Of a stretch of DNA of 55,097 nucleotides, positions 38,718 to 50,728 are shown one piece after another. The notes under the pieces are model-generated. The model was not told the DNA's origin. It saw nothing but the letters and a program-made list of their open reading frames with translations, and did not search any database. The stretch is taken from NCBI GenBank assembly GCA_902459845.2, contig CABPSV020000012.1:1-55097 (forward strand), given 5' to 3'. Source of the DNA: Hepatocystis sp. ex Piliocolobus tephrosceles (taxonomy: Eukaryota; Apicomplexa; Aconoidasida; Haemosporida; Plasmodiidae). Position 1 is the stretch's first letter, and every line of letters begins with the position of its first letter. The translations under genes were made by a program, and so were the position numbers.

Positions 38718-39542
38718 ATGAATGTAGCGTTAACATTAAAAAGGGCAGTACAGTTCAACTGTCGAAAAAATAAAATCATAAATTCAATATTATTGAGAAA
38801 ATATAGCTCAGTTAAAAATGAGAGTGTCCAAGTTATGAGCAAGGATATTTATAACATGTACAAATTAAATGACATAAAATATAATAATTTAAAAATAATA
38901 AATAATTATGATGAATATTTTAACTTGATTATAAAAAATGAATATTTCGAAGAATACTCAAAAATAAGAAGTAGGTTATTAGCAGATGAAATTAAAGAAA
39001 GACAAAAAAATGGACAGTTGGATAATAATACATATAATAATAAAAAACCAATGGATGTAAATGATAAAAAAATGCAAATTGCTTTAGAAAAGTTAAAACA
39101 TGAAAACAGTTCTAAAAATTTAATAATCTCAAATGATTTACAAGTACTATTTTTTGGAAGTTACGAAAATAATACTAGTATAATATTATTTGAAAAATTT
39201 AAAACTATTATTGAAAAAAATAAAAAGTTACAATTTTTTTTTATTGATGTGAATACGTGTCCCCAATGTTCATATAATTGTGACATAACATATGTACCTT
39301 GCGTATGTTTAATTTATAAGAATTTTATTTATAGGAAAAAAATACAAGTGGATTATGAAAATCCTATTAATGACAAATTTATAACTGACTTTTTAAGTGA
39401 TGTACAACAAAACATTAACACATTTCAATCTTATAACAATAAATTTATTTATGATTTACCAAAAGAAAGCAATTATTTAAATACAAAGTATATTGACGTA
39501 GATAATCAAAATATCCACAAGGAAAACTGGAACACATATTAA
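38718..39542 (+). CDS. Small protein, degenerate thioredoxin-like, possibly mitochondrial
   Basis: Single exon, 274 residues. An in-frame TAA lies four codons upstream (38706-38708). The first ~30 residues are basic and lack acidic residues, ending RKYSS, which fits a mitochondrial presequence (inference). Residues ~140-225 follow a thioredoxin-like order: strand LQVLFFGS, a helix, strand FFIDVN, then YVPCVCLIY at the position of the cis-proline strand, then a turn and a final strand. The usual active-site CxxC after the first strand is absent (YENNTS instead). A separate Cys cluster occurs at 181, 184, 188, 195 and 197, including CPQC and the PC of the cis-Pro-like site. I recognise no specific function. 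By remembered synteny this is the conserved protein PF3D7_0905000. Coding status is secure; fold and location are inference. Confidence 0.85.
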   Translation: MNVALTLKRAVQFNCRKNKIINSILLRKYSSVKNESVQVMSKDIYNMYKLNDIKYNNLKIINNYDEYFNLIIKNEYFEEYSKIRSRLLADEIKERQKNGQLDNNTYNNKKPMDVNDKKMQIALEKLKHENSSKNLIISNDLQVLFFGSYENNTSIILFEKFKTIIEKNKKLQFFFIDVNTCPQCSYNCDITYVPCVCLIYKNFIYRKKIQVDYENPINDKFITDFLSDVQQNINTFQSYNNKFIYDLPKESNYLNTKYIDVDNQNIHKENWNTY

Positions 39543-41279
39543 TAGTTAACCTAGGCGTTCACAATGTCCACTTATCCATAAAAGGGAAAAAAAAAAAAAA
39601 AAAAAAAGCGAGATGGAAAATGAAAAAAAAATATAAACAACTAATGCATAATACATACACTTATATGGGACATAACATTATCCCTTTTTTGGGTATTAAT
39701 TTTTATGTTATAAGTATTATGTTTTGTTAAAAATTATGAATATATTTTTGCCTTTTCGCACTTTGCAATATAGAATATGCATATGTGGACACTCATATAT
39801 ATATATATAAAGTTGTAAAAATAATACATAATACCTAACTTTTATATTACATTTTAAACCAATATAAGTGGTTATTCCATTTTATTATTCTATTTTTTTT
39901 TTTTTTTTTTTATTCCAAATCACTTATATACATACGTACATATATGTATATATAATTAAGATAAAAAAAAAAATAGTAAAGTTTAATAGTGAAGCTTTGC
40001 TCGCACATCTCTTAGCACATTGTATATTACAATTGAAAAAAGAGGTAAATTCTATTTGAATAAAAACATTTATATATTGAAAAGGTTTATATATTGAAAA
40101 GGTTTATATATTGAAAAAGCTTATGTATTGAAAAAGCTTATGTATTGAAAAAGCTTATGTATTGAAAAAGCTTATGTATTGAAAAAGCTTATGTATTGAA
40201 AAAGCTTATGTATTGAAAAAGCTTATGTATTGAAAAAGCTTATGTATTGAAAAAGCTTATGTATTGAATAAGCTTATATATTGAAAAACCTTATATATTG
40301 AATAAGCTTATATATTGAAAAACCTTATATATTGAAAAAGTAATAGCAGTGGTTTTTTTTTTTTTTTTTTTTTTTACGTATCCCACAAGCATATCATATA
40401 TATGTATATATATTTTTTTTTAATTTGTGGTTTAATTTAAAAAAAGAGGGAAAAAAAAGAAAAGCACATCTTATATATATATATATATATATATATACAT
40501 TACATTCACATGAATATTGTTCATTTGAGAATAACTTATAAAAAAAATATGTACATTCTTACTTATTTTTACTTTTCTGTTAAAATATTTCATTTGAAAA
40601 AAGAGAAAAAGGAAAAAAAAATAATATATATGATATAAAATGGTAGTAAATATAATGCTAATATCATAATAAAATCGACACATATTTTTAAACCACAAAA
40701 TAGGCCTATACAAAAAAAAAAACCACATTTTATCATTCTGATTTAATAAAAAAAAAAAAAAAAAATTATCAATCCGCTTTTTTCAATTTTCGTTTTTACA
40801 GTTATTCATTAGTTATTGAACTAATAAACTTTTTCATGTATCTGTTTATTTGTTTATTATTTTTTTTTTTTTTTTTTTTTTTTAATTTTTTAATTTTTTA
40901 ATTTTTTTAATTTTTTTATTTTTTTAATTTTTGAATTTTCTTCACAAGTCAAATCCTTGGACATTTTTTTAAATGCCCATTTTATAAATTAAAAAAAGCT
41001 GGTTTAGTTATTTTATGTACATCGTTTATATATTTACACATATATATATTTTTATTACATTAACAATATTAATAATTTTACATAAAGATTAAGTAAACAC
41101 AGTGACTTTTGTGAAGTATTTTTGTGAATATAAATACATATGTATATAGTAATGTATATGCTTATATTATATATATATGTACAGATTCGAAATTTATATT
41201 TAACAGTTTATTTATGTTCATTCTCTGTTTTGCTTGTTTATTTTTAATTTACAAAAACTATAAAATAGTTCCTTTTTAC

Positions 41280-41310
<31 letters not shown>

Positions 41311-41435
41311 GCTAAAAAAAAATTAAATATCTTCAGACATAGCATATAAATAAATATATTCCAAACACATAAGACGTGTGCCTTTTATTTTATTTTTTAT
41401 TTTTAATGTATGCTCATGCAATCATTTGACATAGT
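39543..41435. other. Intergenic region upstream of the copper ATPase (1.9 kb)
   Basis: No gene seen. Its main structure is a 17-bp minisatellite at 40071-40340. The rest is A and T runs (A near 39586-39607, T near 40354-40375, 40861-40883 and 41281-41304), TA runs near 40473-40497, and TTTTTTAAT repeats near 40884-40930. It should include the copper ATPase promoter. Confidence 0.6.
40071..40340. repeat. 17-bp minisatellite upstream of the copper ATPase
   Basis: About 16 copies of TATGTATTGAAAAAGCT. The central block of about nine is nearly identical. Outer copies carry TATATATTG and AAAAGGTT or AAAACCTT variants. The period and the TGAAAAAG core resemble the array at the right edge of the window. 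Confidence 0.92.
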
Positions 41436-44400
41436 ATGGAAAAAAGAAGGATAACATTAAATAATATTAATAAACATGTAGAAACAGAAATAAATACATT
41501 CACTGGAGCAGGTATAGAACAAATTATTGTTGAAAACAGTGAAGCTTGTATTTTGTATGACAATAATATTATTAATGCTGATGAAATTTTGAAACGCCTA
41601 AACGATTTAAATCTTTATGGTTTTTTTAAAAAAGATAAAAAAAATATAAATGTAAATAAAAATAATGTTCATAACTTTAACAGTACTAATAATGAAGAAC
41701 ATGTGATTAAATTTACGTTTGTTTGTACAATGGAAAATTATGATCATATAATCGACCATAACAATATTAATAATAGTAATGGTAATGTTGATATAAATGG
41801 GAACGTAAAAAAAGAATGTACAATACAAGTAAATGATAATAATATACTAACAGGAAATGGTCACGTAGGAGTAGAAAAAGTAAATAAAAATTTAGAACAG
41901 TTTGAGAGTAGTATGGAAAATGTAAATTATATAAAAAATAAGTTGGAAAACGGGTATTGCAACAAAAACCAATCGAATAAAAACGAAGTAAATAAAAACC
42001 AAGCAAATAAATATGCTGAAAAAAATTACATAAAAAATGGAAAACAACAAATATATGACAAAGTTAATTCGGAAAATTATAAAAATGAAACATGTTGTAA
42101 TAATAAAGAAGAAAGGGAAAAGACATATAATTTAATAAATGAAAAAAAAAGTAACAAAAAAAGAGAAGAAAGTAGAAAAATAAAAAAAAAAAAAAATAGT
42201 TATACAAATGTAAACGAAAAGGAAGATGTATATTCATCGGAGCATTGTTCAGGTTTCATTGAAAAAAATAATTACAAGGTCGAAAAAAAAGATATAACTA
42301 ATATGAAAACAAAAGAAATGAAAGAAGATATAAAATCATATAAAGAAAAAAAAGAAAAAGACCAATCACTCAGTTTTCTTAAATTTTTTAATAATATAAC
42401 AAATCGAAAGAAAAAAAATGAAAATGATTCTATGTATCAATATTTGGATGACACAGAAGAAAAAAAAAACGATTTATCATATAACAATAATATTAATAAC
42501 AATAATATTAATAACAATAATATTAATAACAATAATATTAATAACAATGGTAATGATAATCAGTTAAACAGTACGCACGAATCATGGTATAATAAGAAAC
42601 AAAAAATGAATAATAATACAATACCTTTTAGTAACAATATTTTGAATAATAATAATTATAAACAAGAAAAACACCTTCCGTTTTTTGATTACGAAAAATA
42701 TAAACAAGAAGAAGATAATAAGTACATTACTGAATTGAGAATATACGATATGACTTGTAATAGCTGTGGTAATAAAATTATAAATTTTTTAAAAAATAAG
42801 GAACTAATCATTGAAGGTAATAGTTTTGCTGCTGAAAATAAAATAAAACTAAAAATAAATATGATAGAAAAAAAAAAAAAAGAATTATATATGCATAGTA
42901 ATAATAATGTTAAATATTATGTAAATCAGATAATGCAAGAAATAAAAGATATTGGATTTAATGTAGATTTGATAGATTTATATAAAGACGATAGTAATGA
43001 TAATAAAAATAATAACATAAATAAAAGTAATATTTTTGATGTAACATTATACGTTTTTAGAGATGATGTAATAAAAGCTTATGAATTTTTAAAAAATGTA
43101 AACGGAATACATAATGTAGAATACGACATTAAACAAGAATATATTTATATTTTGTATGATCCTGATATAATAGGAATAAGACATATATTAGAAAAATTAA
43201 AAAAAGAAAAAAATATTGATGCATATTATGATGAAGATAAAGAAAATTATTTTCGAAGTACTAAACAAAACGAAATAAATAATTCAAAAAAAATAATTGG
43301 ATTAATATCTTGTTTTATTCTGAGTATTTTTATTATTATATTAAATAATTATAAAATGAGTATGGGTCTGAATTATAATACAACTTTTTATTCTTATGGC
43401 AATTACAAAAATTATATCATGGCATTTAATTTGTTTAAAAATAATAATTATATTAACAAATATAAATATCTTAATGATCTTAAAAGTGACAATAATTTTT
43501 TTTATAAAAATGATAAATTTAGGACTGTAAAATGGGAAGATTCATATACCAGCAGTAACACAAATAAATCCACAACGTTTGAGATAAATAGTGACATTGA
43601 TGACAGTGATAGAAACGTTAATATTGGTACTGCAAATTTGGATACATATAAATATAGTGCTTATACAAATGGTAACATAGAAACAATGAATTGGAATAAA
43701 AAAGAAGGTGACAATAAGGGCGACAAAAATGTTCATAATAAGGATGATAAAAAGGATGATAAAAAAAAAGGTGATAAAAAGGATGACAACAAAGATGATA
43801 AAAAGGATGGTATAAAGGGTAACACAAAAGATGATAAACATGATAATACTAATAAAAATAAAGGTGATAAACAGGATGACACGAACGATAACAAGAAAAA
43901 TGACAAGAACGATGATAAAAAACATGATAAAATAGGTGATATATTGGATTATACTGATAAAAATAAAAAAAAAGGCGATCATAAGGGTGATAAAAAAAAT
44001 AATGCTGAAAATGATAAAACACATGATAATAAGGATGACAAACATGGTTATACTGATAAAAATAAAAATAAAGATGATAACCATGACAATAAGGATAACA
44101 TACAAGATGATAAAAAGGATGATAAACAGCTTAATAAAAAGGATGGTATAAAGGATGATAAAAAACATGACAAAAAGGATAACACAAAAGATGACATAAA
44201 AGATGATACTGATAAAAATAAAAATAAAGACGATAAAAAACATGATAAGAACGATAACATACAGGATGATAATAAAGATGACAAACAGGATGGTAAAACA
44301 GATGATAAACAACATGATAAAAAACATGATAAAATAGGTGATATATTGGATTATACTGATAAAAATAAAAAAAAAGGTGATCATAAGGGTGATAAAAAGG

Positions 44401-47400
44401 ATGAGGAAAAAAAAAGCGATAAAAAGGATGAGGAAAAAAAAAGCAATAAAAAGGATGAGGAAAAAAAAAGCAATAAAAAGGATGAGGAAAAAAAAAGCAA
44501 TAAAAAAGATGAGGAAAAAAAAAGCGACAAAAAGGATGAGGAAAAAAAAAGCGACAAAAATGATGAGGAAAAAAAAAGCGATAAAAAGGATGAGGAAAAA
44601 AAAAGCGATAAAAAGGATGAGGAAAAAAAAAGCGATAAAAAGGATGAGGAAAAAAAAAGCGATAAAAAGGATGAAGAAAAAAAAAGCGATAAAAAGGATG
44701 AGGAAAAAAAAAGAGATAAAAATGATGAGGAAAAAAAAAGCGATAAAAATGATGAGGAAAAAAAAAGCGATAAAAAGGATGAAGAAAAAAAAAGCGATAA
44801 AAAGGATGAAGAAAAAAAAAGCGATAAAAAGGATGAAGAAAAAAAAAGCGATAAGAATCAAAATGATTCAAAAATTGATGATACACTGAATCAAGATTCA
44901 GAAGATAAAAAATTACGTCTTCTTACGAATGATACTACAACATATTTATATAAACATAATAATATAAATGAAACAGGACGAATAAATTCCTTTCATTCAA
45001 GTTTTAAAAATGGTATAAAATCAAAAGAATTTTTTAACAACTCAAAAATGAAACTATTACATAAAAAAAAAGATAATGACACCATGTGTGCAGATAACGA
45101 TAACATAATTGAATGTAGTTATAAAATAAATGATAGAAAAATGGAAAATGAAAAAACAGGAAATGAAGAGATGGATAAAGAGGTGGATGAAGAGGTGGAT
45201 AAAAAGAATGAAGAAAAGGACAAAGAAAAGGACAAAGAAAAGGACAAAGAAAAGGACAAAGATAAGGGCAAAGATAAGGGCAAAGATAAGGACAAAAAAA
45301 AGGACGAAAATAGAAGGGAAGGCTCACCAAACAAACATATGAGACAAAACGGGAACCATAAAACTGCGGGAAATTTAAAGCATAACTCCATATTTGAATA
45401 TTTCATTTTTAACTCATTATTAAACAATATGATATATAAAAGTTTATCAATAAGGTTATTTTTAATTTTTATTTTAAGTTCGATTGTTTATCTTTATTTT
45501 GGTTTTCATTTTATAATAAATGGATATAAAAATTTAAAAAATGGAATAATCAATATGAATGTTTTAGTAGCTATTAGTTCATCATTTTCTTATTTTTATT
45601 CTCTTTTTCTTACACTTTTTTGTTTATTATTTTCAATAGATTTAGGAAATATATCTTTATATTTTGATTCATCTGCTCTGTTGATATGTATCATGAAATT
45701 TGGTTTTGAAATAGAAACTTTTTTAATTAGTTTTACAAAAAAGAAAGTAGAGGATCTGTATGAAAAAACAACAAAACATGTTTATATTTTAGAAGAAAAA
45801 AATGGATATACAAACGAGTATGACAATAATATTGTTGCCACAGGTACTAACAATAATAATAAAAATTGTAACAACAAAATTAATAATAGTGATTGTTTGA
45901 TTACACAAAACGGAAATAACACAAATAACACAAGTAACACGAATGATAATAATAAAACGAATAAAACGGGTAAAAAAAATAACACAAACAAAATAAATGG
46001 TAATAATAAAACCGATAATAATATGACAACCACATACCAAGAGAAGAATTATGAGAACAATAATATCTGGCCATCATCTATTTCTAAAAAAGAAGATACA
46101 TTATTAAATGAGAGATTTACTGAAAATCATAATAAATTAAATTTAAAATTGTTATCATTTAACAAAAAAGAAAAGATAATGGATAAAATATTTTTTAAAA
46201 ATAATAAACTAAATTTGAATGATTATGTGATAAAAAGTTACCCAGTTAAGTTTATACAAAAATATGATATGTTGTTATTTTATGAAGGATCTGCTTTATT
46301 AATCGATGGAATAAAAATAAACGATGAAGTTTCTTATGTTGATGAGAGTATGATAAGCGGAGAAAAAAAAGCTATTAAAAAATATAAAGGAGATATTATA
46401 TATGCTGGTTCTAAATGTTTAGAAGGTGTTATTGTTATATATATAAATGATATCTCTAAAGGGAATTATTTGGAATATATAAAAAAAACATTAGACTCAT
46501 TAAAATGTGATAAGACTAATTTACAGTTATATGCAGATAAAGTAGCTAATATATTTATTCCTCTTATTTTAATATTATGTGTTATTGTATTTTTTTTTTG
46601 GCTATATTTAACTTATTTTGATTATGTAAATATAAGTTCTATGATTGATTTAAAGATTAGCAAATTATTAGCTTGTATTTTATTTTCTGTACATTTTTCT
46701 TTATCGATTTTATGCGTTGCATGTCCATGTGCTGTAAGTCTAGCTAGTCCTTTATCCATCACAATCAGTTCTTATATTTGTAGTACTATTGGAGTTATTA
46801 TAAAAAATATAAATGCATTTGAAATTTTTTTAGATTGTAAACATTTTATTTTTGATAAAACAGGTACATTAACAGCTGGTAATCCTGTTGTGAATAAAGT
46901 ATTTATTGCTAACAGTTTGGAATTGTTTCTTGATCAGTTAATGAATGGAACATGTGTAGAAGATGAGGGTGATAGTGCATTGTTATATGAACCATGCAGG
47001 AATAGTATCGATGATTATTTGAATGTTAGTGATAGGAAAGGTAGGGACAACGAAATTAGGAATAAGGACATAAATAAACAAATGCTTATTGATAATAAGA
47101 TAAACTTGGAAGATAAAGACCTTATTGATCAATATGTTAAAATGGAAGAAGATGAAGATGATAACCGTTGTGAAGGAGAAATAAAAAATAATTTGAATTC
47201 TGATGTAAGGTTTGTTAGGAGTACCAATTGGTTAAATAAGTATGACGTAATAAAAGGTAAAACAGGTAATAATACAAATATAGGTGAAAATATGTATGAG
47301 GAAAATAAAACAGGTGTAGGATTAAAAAATAATTTGGATAAGAGATATAAAAGTAATATAGGAAAAGCATTAAACGATAATAAAACAAAAGAAAGGAGTA

Positions 47401-49605
47401 TGAATTATGGTAACACTTTAGATAGAATAAAAATAGATAATAGTAGCAGAAGTAATAGTAATTATATGGATGATAAAAAATATTTGAAATTTGTAGAAAG
47501 TATTAATTGTGCAGGTAAAAATGTAACTTTTTATTCATTTACTACACAAAAGGATTATTACAATATCGAATTGAAAAATATATTGAATAAAAAAGAAGAA
47601 AAAAAAAAGCTGAGAAAATTATATGAAAAAGAGGTTTTTTACAGTAGCAATAGTAACCGTAGCAGTAGTAACCGTGAGAATAGTATTAATAACGGTGGGA
47701 ATAAGAAAAAAAAAGAAAATATCCTTAGTTATTTTATGGGTTATATATATAATAAACAAAAAAAAAATAAATATAACAAAATAAATGACAATACATTAAA
47801 AGAATATTTGGTAAACAATAACGAATTATCAATGTCTTCGATAAATGATTCTTATACAACTGAAACGAGTAGCGAAGAAGATAATTCTGTTGTTGATAAA
47901 GATGGTTATAATGGTGATTTTGTTTTAGAGGATGTACATATGAGAGGAACAAAACAGGATTTGTCTTTTATGGATAGAAATTATAATGAACACAACAATG
48001 ATAGAGACATAACTAAAAGTAATGAAAACGAAACCGTTGGTAAAAACGAAACATTTGGTAAAAAGGAAACATTTGGTAAAAAGGAAACAGTTGGTAAAAA
48101 GGAAACATTTGGTAAAAAGGAAACATTTGGTAAAAAGGAAACTGTTGGTAATGATAATATAACTAATAATTTAAATGAATTAAAAAATAGAAAATTTAGT
48201 CCCCAGTTAGAACAAAATAAAAATTTAAAAAATAAATCATTTTTTAATGATAAAACAAAAAGTAAAGAAGAAATAACAAATTTGTTGTATTTATTTTTAA
48301 GTTTATGTTTAAATATAGAAAAATATAGTAATCATTTGTATGCTGAATCAATAAATACATTTGTATATAGTACATTTAGTAGATTTAAAATATTTAATGT
48401 TAATAACATAAAAAATGAAAAGAATCAAGGTATGAGTGGTGTAATTAATAATTTATCTATGACAATAGGTACATTATTTTATTGTTATACAAAATATAAA
48501 AATAATTATTGTAATGAAGGGAATAATGGAAATGGTAACGGACATAATCAAGGTTATGATGACAACTACATAAATAATAGTAGTAATAAAAATAAAGATG
48601 GTAAATTAACTTTATCTAATTTTGAAACACATTTGTATTCTTGTGATTGCAATGTTCATAAAACTTATCAATTTTTGTTTCATTATTCTAATAGTAAAAA
48701 AAATGAAAGTCACAATATTATTTTTATGTCGATAGAAGGAATCATAGTTGGGTTTTTTACATTATTAGATGATATAAAACCAGAAGTTTTTGATTTAATT
48801 AAGTTTTTAAAAAAACAAAAAAAAAAAAAAGTTTATGTATGTACAGGAGATAATTATAATAATGCTATGTACATAGCAAACGCTTTAGGTATATCGAAAA
48901 AAAATGTTTTCTCCAATTCAGTGCCCTTAGAGAAGGTTCACTTGATAAAAAAAATACAGTCTCTAAATGATGGTATGGATTAGCACTCGTGTGATCATGT
49001 TTTTACGTCCCTTTGTTACCACGCTTTTAGTTTTTTTTTTTTATTACGCTTTTAGTTTTTTTTTTTTAATCACGCTTTTAGTTTTTTTTTTTTTATCACG
49101 CTTTTAGTTTTTTTTTTTATCACGCTTTTAGTTTTTTTTTGTAGTCATGTTTTTACTCCCCTTTGTTATCAAGCTTTTACGTCCCTTTGTGTTTATTCTG
49201 TTGTATGTCCATGGTTTTATGCACTTTTTTTTTTTTTTTTTTTTTTTTTTAATAGGCAAGGTTTGTATGATAGGTGATGGGATAAATGATTGTTTTGCCT
49301 TGAAATGTGCGGACTTAGGCGTATCGTTAAGTACAAGAGCAAATGTTGTGATGGATAGTGCTGATATTTCTATAGTTGATAACAATATAGGTGTTATAAA
49401 GAAATTGTACCCAATAAGTAAAAAAACGTTATTAGTAATAAAGTTTAATTTTTTATTTTCTTTTTTTATTAACATTTTTTTTATTTTATTGGCAAGCGGA
49501 TCTTTTTACGCCTTAAATTATGTTTTCTCACCGTTCGTTTTTACCTTTATGATGTTTTGTAGTTCTATCATTGTAATAATTTCGTCCTTATCTTTGAAAC
49601 TGTAA
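41436..49605 (+). CDS. CuTP: Copper-transporting P1B-type ATPase, two exons
   Basis: Pumps copper out of the cytosol at the cost of ATP. Exons 41436-48972 and 49256-49605; 2628 residues. An in-frame TGA lies at 41427. Three heavy-metal-associated-like modules precede the membrane part; only the second keeps the metal site, MTCNSC (439-444). Eight membrane segments are visible: about 622-641, 1338-1361, 1378-1405, 1415-1435, a fifth near 1705-1728, the sixth with the CPC motif at 1763-1765, and two in exon 2. Catalytic motifs: SGE at 1641-1643 (actuator, usually TGE), DKTGT at 1807-1811 with the phosphorylated Asp 1807, SNHL with His 2300 (usually SEHP), TGD at 2470 and GDGIND at 2519-2524. 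Large charged insertions lie between segments 1 and 2 and in the nucleotide-binding domain. Synteny with PF3D7_0904900 is remembered. P1B class is certain; copper is strongly favoured by CPC and MTCxxC. Confidence 0.95.
42478..42548 (+). repeat. 15-bp in-frame Asn/Ile repeat in the copper ATPase
   Basis: The unit AATAACAATAATATT is repeated about four to five times and encodes NNNIN between the first and second metal-binding-like modules. Confidence 0.88.
43693..44397 (+). repeat. Lys/Asp-rich degenerate repeat region in the copper ATPase
   Basis: Loosely repeated GATGATAAAAAGGATGAT-like units encode KDDKKDDK-type sequence. A block encoding HDKIGDILDYTDKNKKKGDHKGDKK occurs twice (near 43921-43990 and 44330-44397), which shows an internal duplication. 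It precedes the more regular 27-bp array. Confidence 0.85.
44398..44853 (+). repeat. 27-bp in-frame repeat, about 17 copies, in the copper ATPase
   Basis: The unit encodes Asp-Lys-Lys-Asp-Glu-Glu-Lys-Lys-Ser, about 17 times with rare D/N, K/N and S/R changes. It lies in the loop between membrane segments 1 and 2. The antisense strand stays open through it in two frames, giving spurious hydrophobic open frames. Confidence 0.93.
45196..45303 (+). repeat. 12-bp in-frame Lys/Asp/Glu repeat
   Basis: Units of AAAGAAAAGGAC and AAAGATAAGGGC encode KEKD and KDKG runs at the end of the loop between membrane segments 1 and 2. Confidence 0.85.
48030..48150 (+). repeat. 18-bp in-frame Gly-Lys-Lys-Glu-Thr-Phe repeat
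   Basis: About seven copies of GGTAAAAAGGAAACATTT, alternating ACATTT and ACTGTT or ACAGTT, encode GKKETF/GKKETV. They lie in the insertion within the nucleotide-binding domain. Confidence 0.88.
48973..49255 (+). other. Intron of the copper ATPase gene (283 nt), with its own repeat
   Basis: The donor is GTATGG after the first base of a Gly codon and the acceptor is TTAATAG before GCAAGG. Joining them restores Asn-Asp-Gly-Lys-Val-Cys-Met-Ile then GDGIND, the expected hinge motif of P-type ATPases, so the junction is well supported. Inside, CACGCTTTTAGTTTTTTTTT recurs about five times (49018-49140). Confidence 0.92.
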
Positions 49606-49606
49606 G

Positions 49607-49644
<38 letters not shown>

Positions 49645-50235
49645 ATGAATGAATAACCAAGTGTATCTAGAGAAAAAAACGAATGAATGTCAAATTTTTA
49701 ACTACATATACATAAAAAAAAAGTGTTTATTTTTGCATATAATGTTTGACACGTGTTTGGTATTTGTGCATATTATGTATACTTGTATATATGCACATAT
49801 ACATATATGCAATATATATATATATATATATATATATATTTCTTTTTTAGGATTCTACGTGACATATAACCTATATAAAATGTGTTGTTAAAAAGTAAAC
49901 GGTTGTAAAAACGTATGAGAAAATAAAAAAAAGAAAAAAAAAAAAAATATTTTTGTGTTATAAAATATTATGCATATTTTTCATTTTTTTTTTTTTTTTT
50001 TTTAACACATTTATAATGTTTGACATTGTCAACATGTGGTATATATATATATATATATATACACATGTATCTGTCCGTACTTACATACTTTTGCTATTCT
50101 CATTCATTTTCGTTAAAATATTTTTATTTTTTAAATATAATTAATTGTTTTACTGAATTTGTTAAATATACATAAATAGTTTTATAATTATACTTGTTAT
50201 TGTGTAATTATAAAAAAAAAAAAAACATGAAAGTA

Positions 50236-50272
<37 letters not shown>

Positions 50273-50629
50273 TTCCTTTTTGTGTTATAAATATGTAATA
50301 ATTAAAAAGGAAGAAAAAAACATTCATATATGTACACATTATATATACATATATATGTATATATATATTTGTGCATCATAAAATAAGTACTTAATGAAAT
50401 ATTTAAATAAGCAATAATTGTATTAAAAATAAGACCTAAAAAAAGAGAATGCGAAGTTTTAAAAAAGTGAAAAATAAATAAAAAAGCATATCAAAAAAAA
50501 AAAAAAAATAATAATAATAAAAATTAAATATAATGCATTTTTATATGAGTAAATACGTATATATATATATATACGCTCAATTTCAAGGTAGTTTTAATGT
50601 AAAAGCGTGATATAATGTAATTTAAACGC

Positions 50630-50679
<50 letters not shown>

Positions 50680-50728
50680 CATGATTACATATGGTTTTGT
50701 CTATTTTCCCAATTGTCCAAGTATGTTT
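49606..50728. other. Convergent intergenic region, copper ATPase and RPA1 (1.1 kb)
   Basis: The two flanking genes point towards each other, so this is shared 3' sequence. It holds an A run of 36 nt (49607-49642), several TA runs, a T run of 32 nt near 50239-50270 and an A run of exactly 48 nt (50631-50678), 50 bp past the RPA1 stop codon. No gene is seen. Confidence 0.65.

Noticed and set aside
43542..44886. Minus-strand open frames of 439 and 251 codons, very hydrophobic
   Set aside because: They are the antisense of the Lys/Asp repeat of the copper ATPase. Lys and Glu codons read backwards give Phe, Leu and Ile, and the 27-bp period keeps the frame open.
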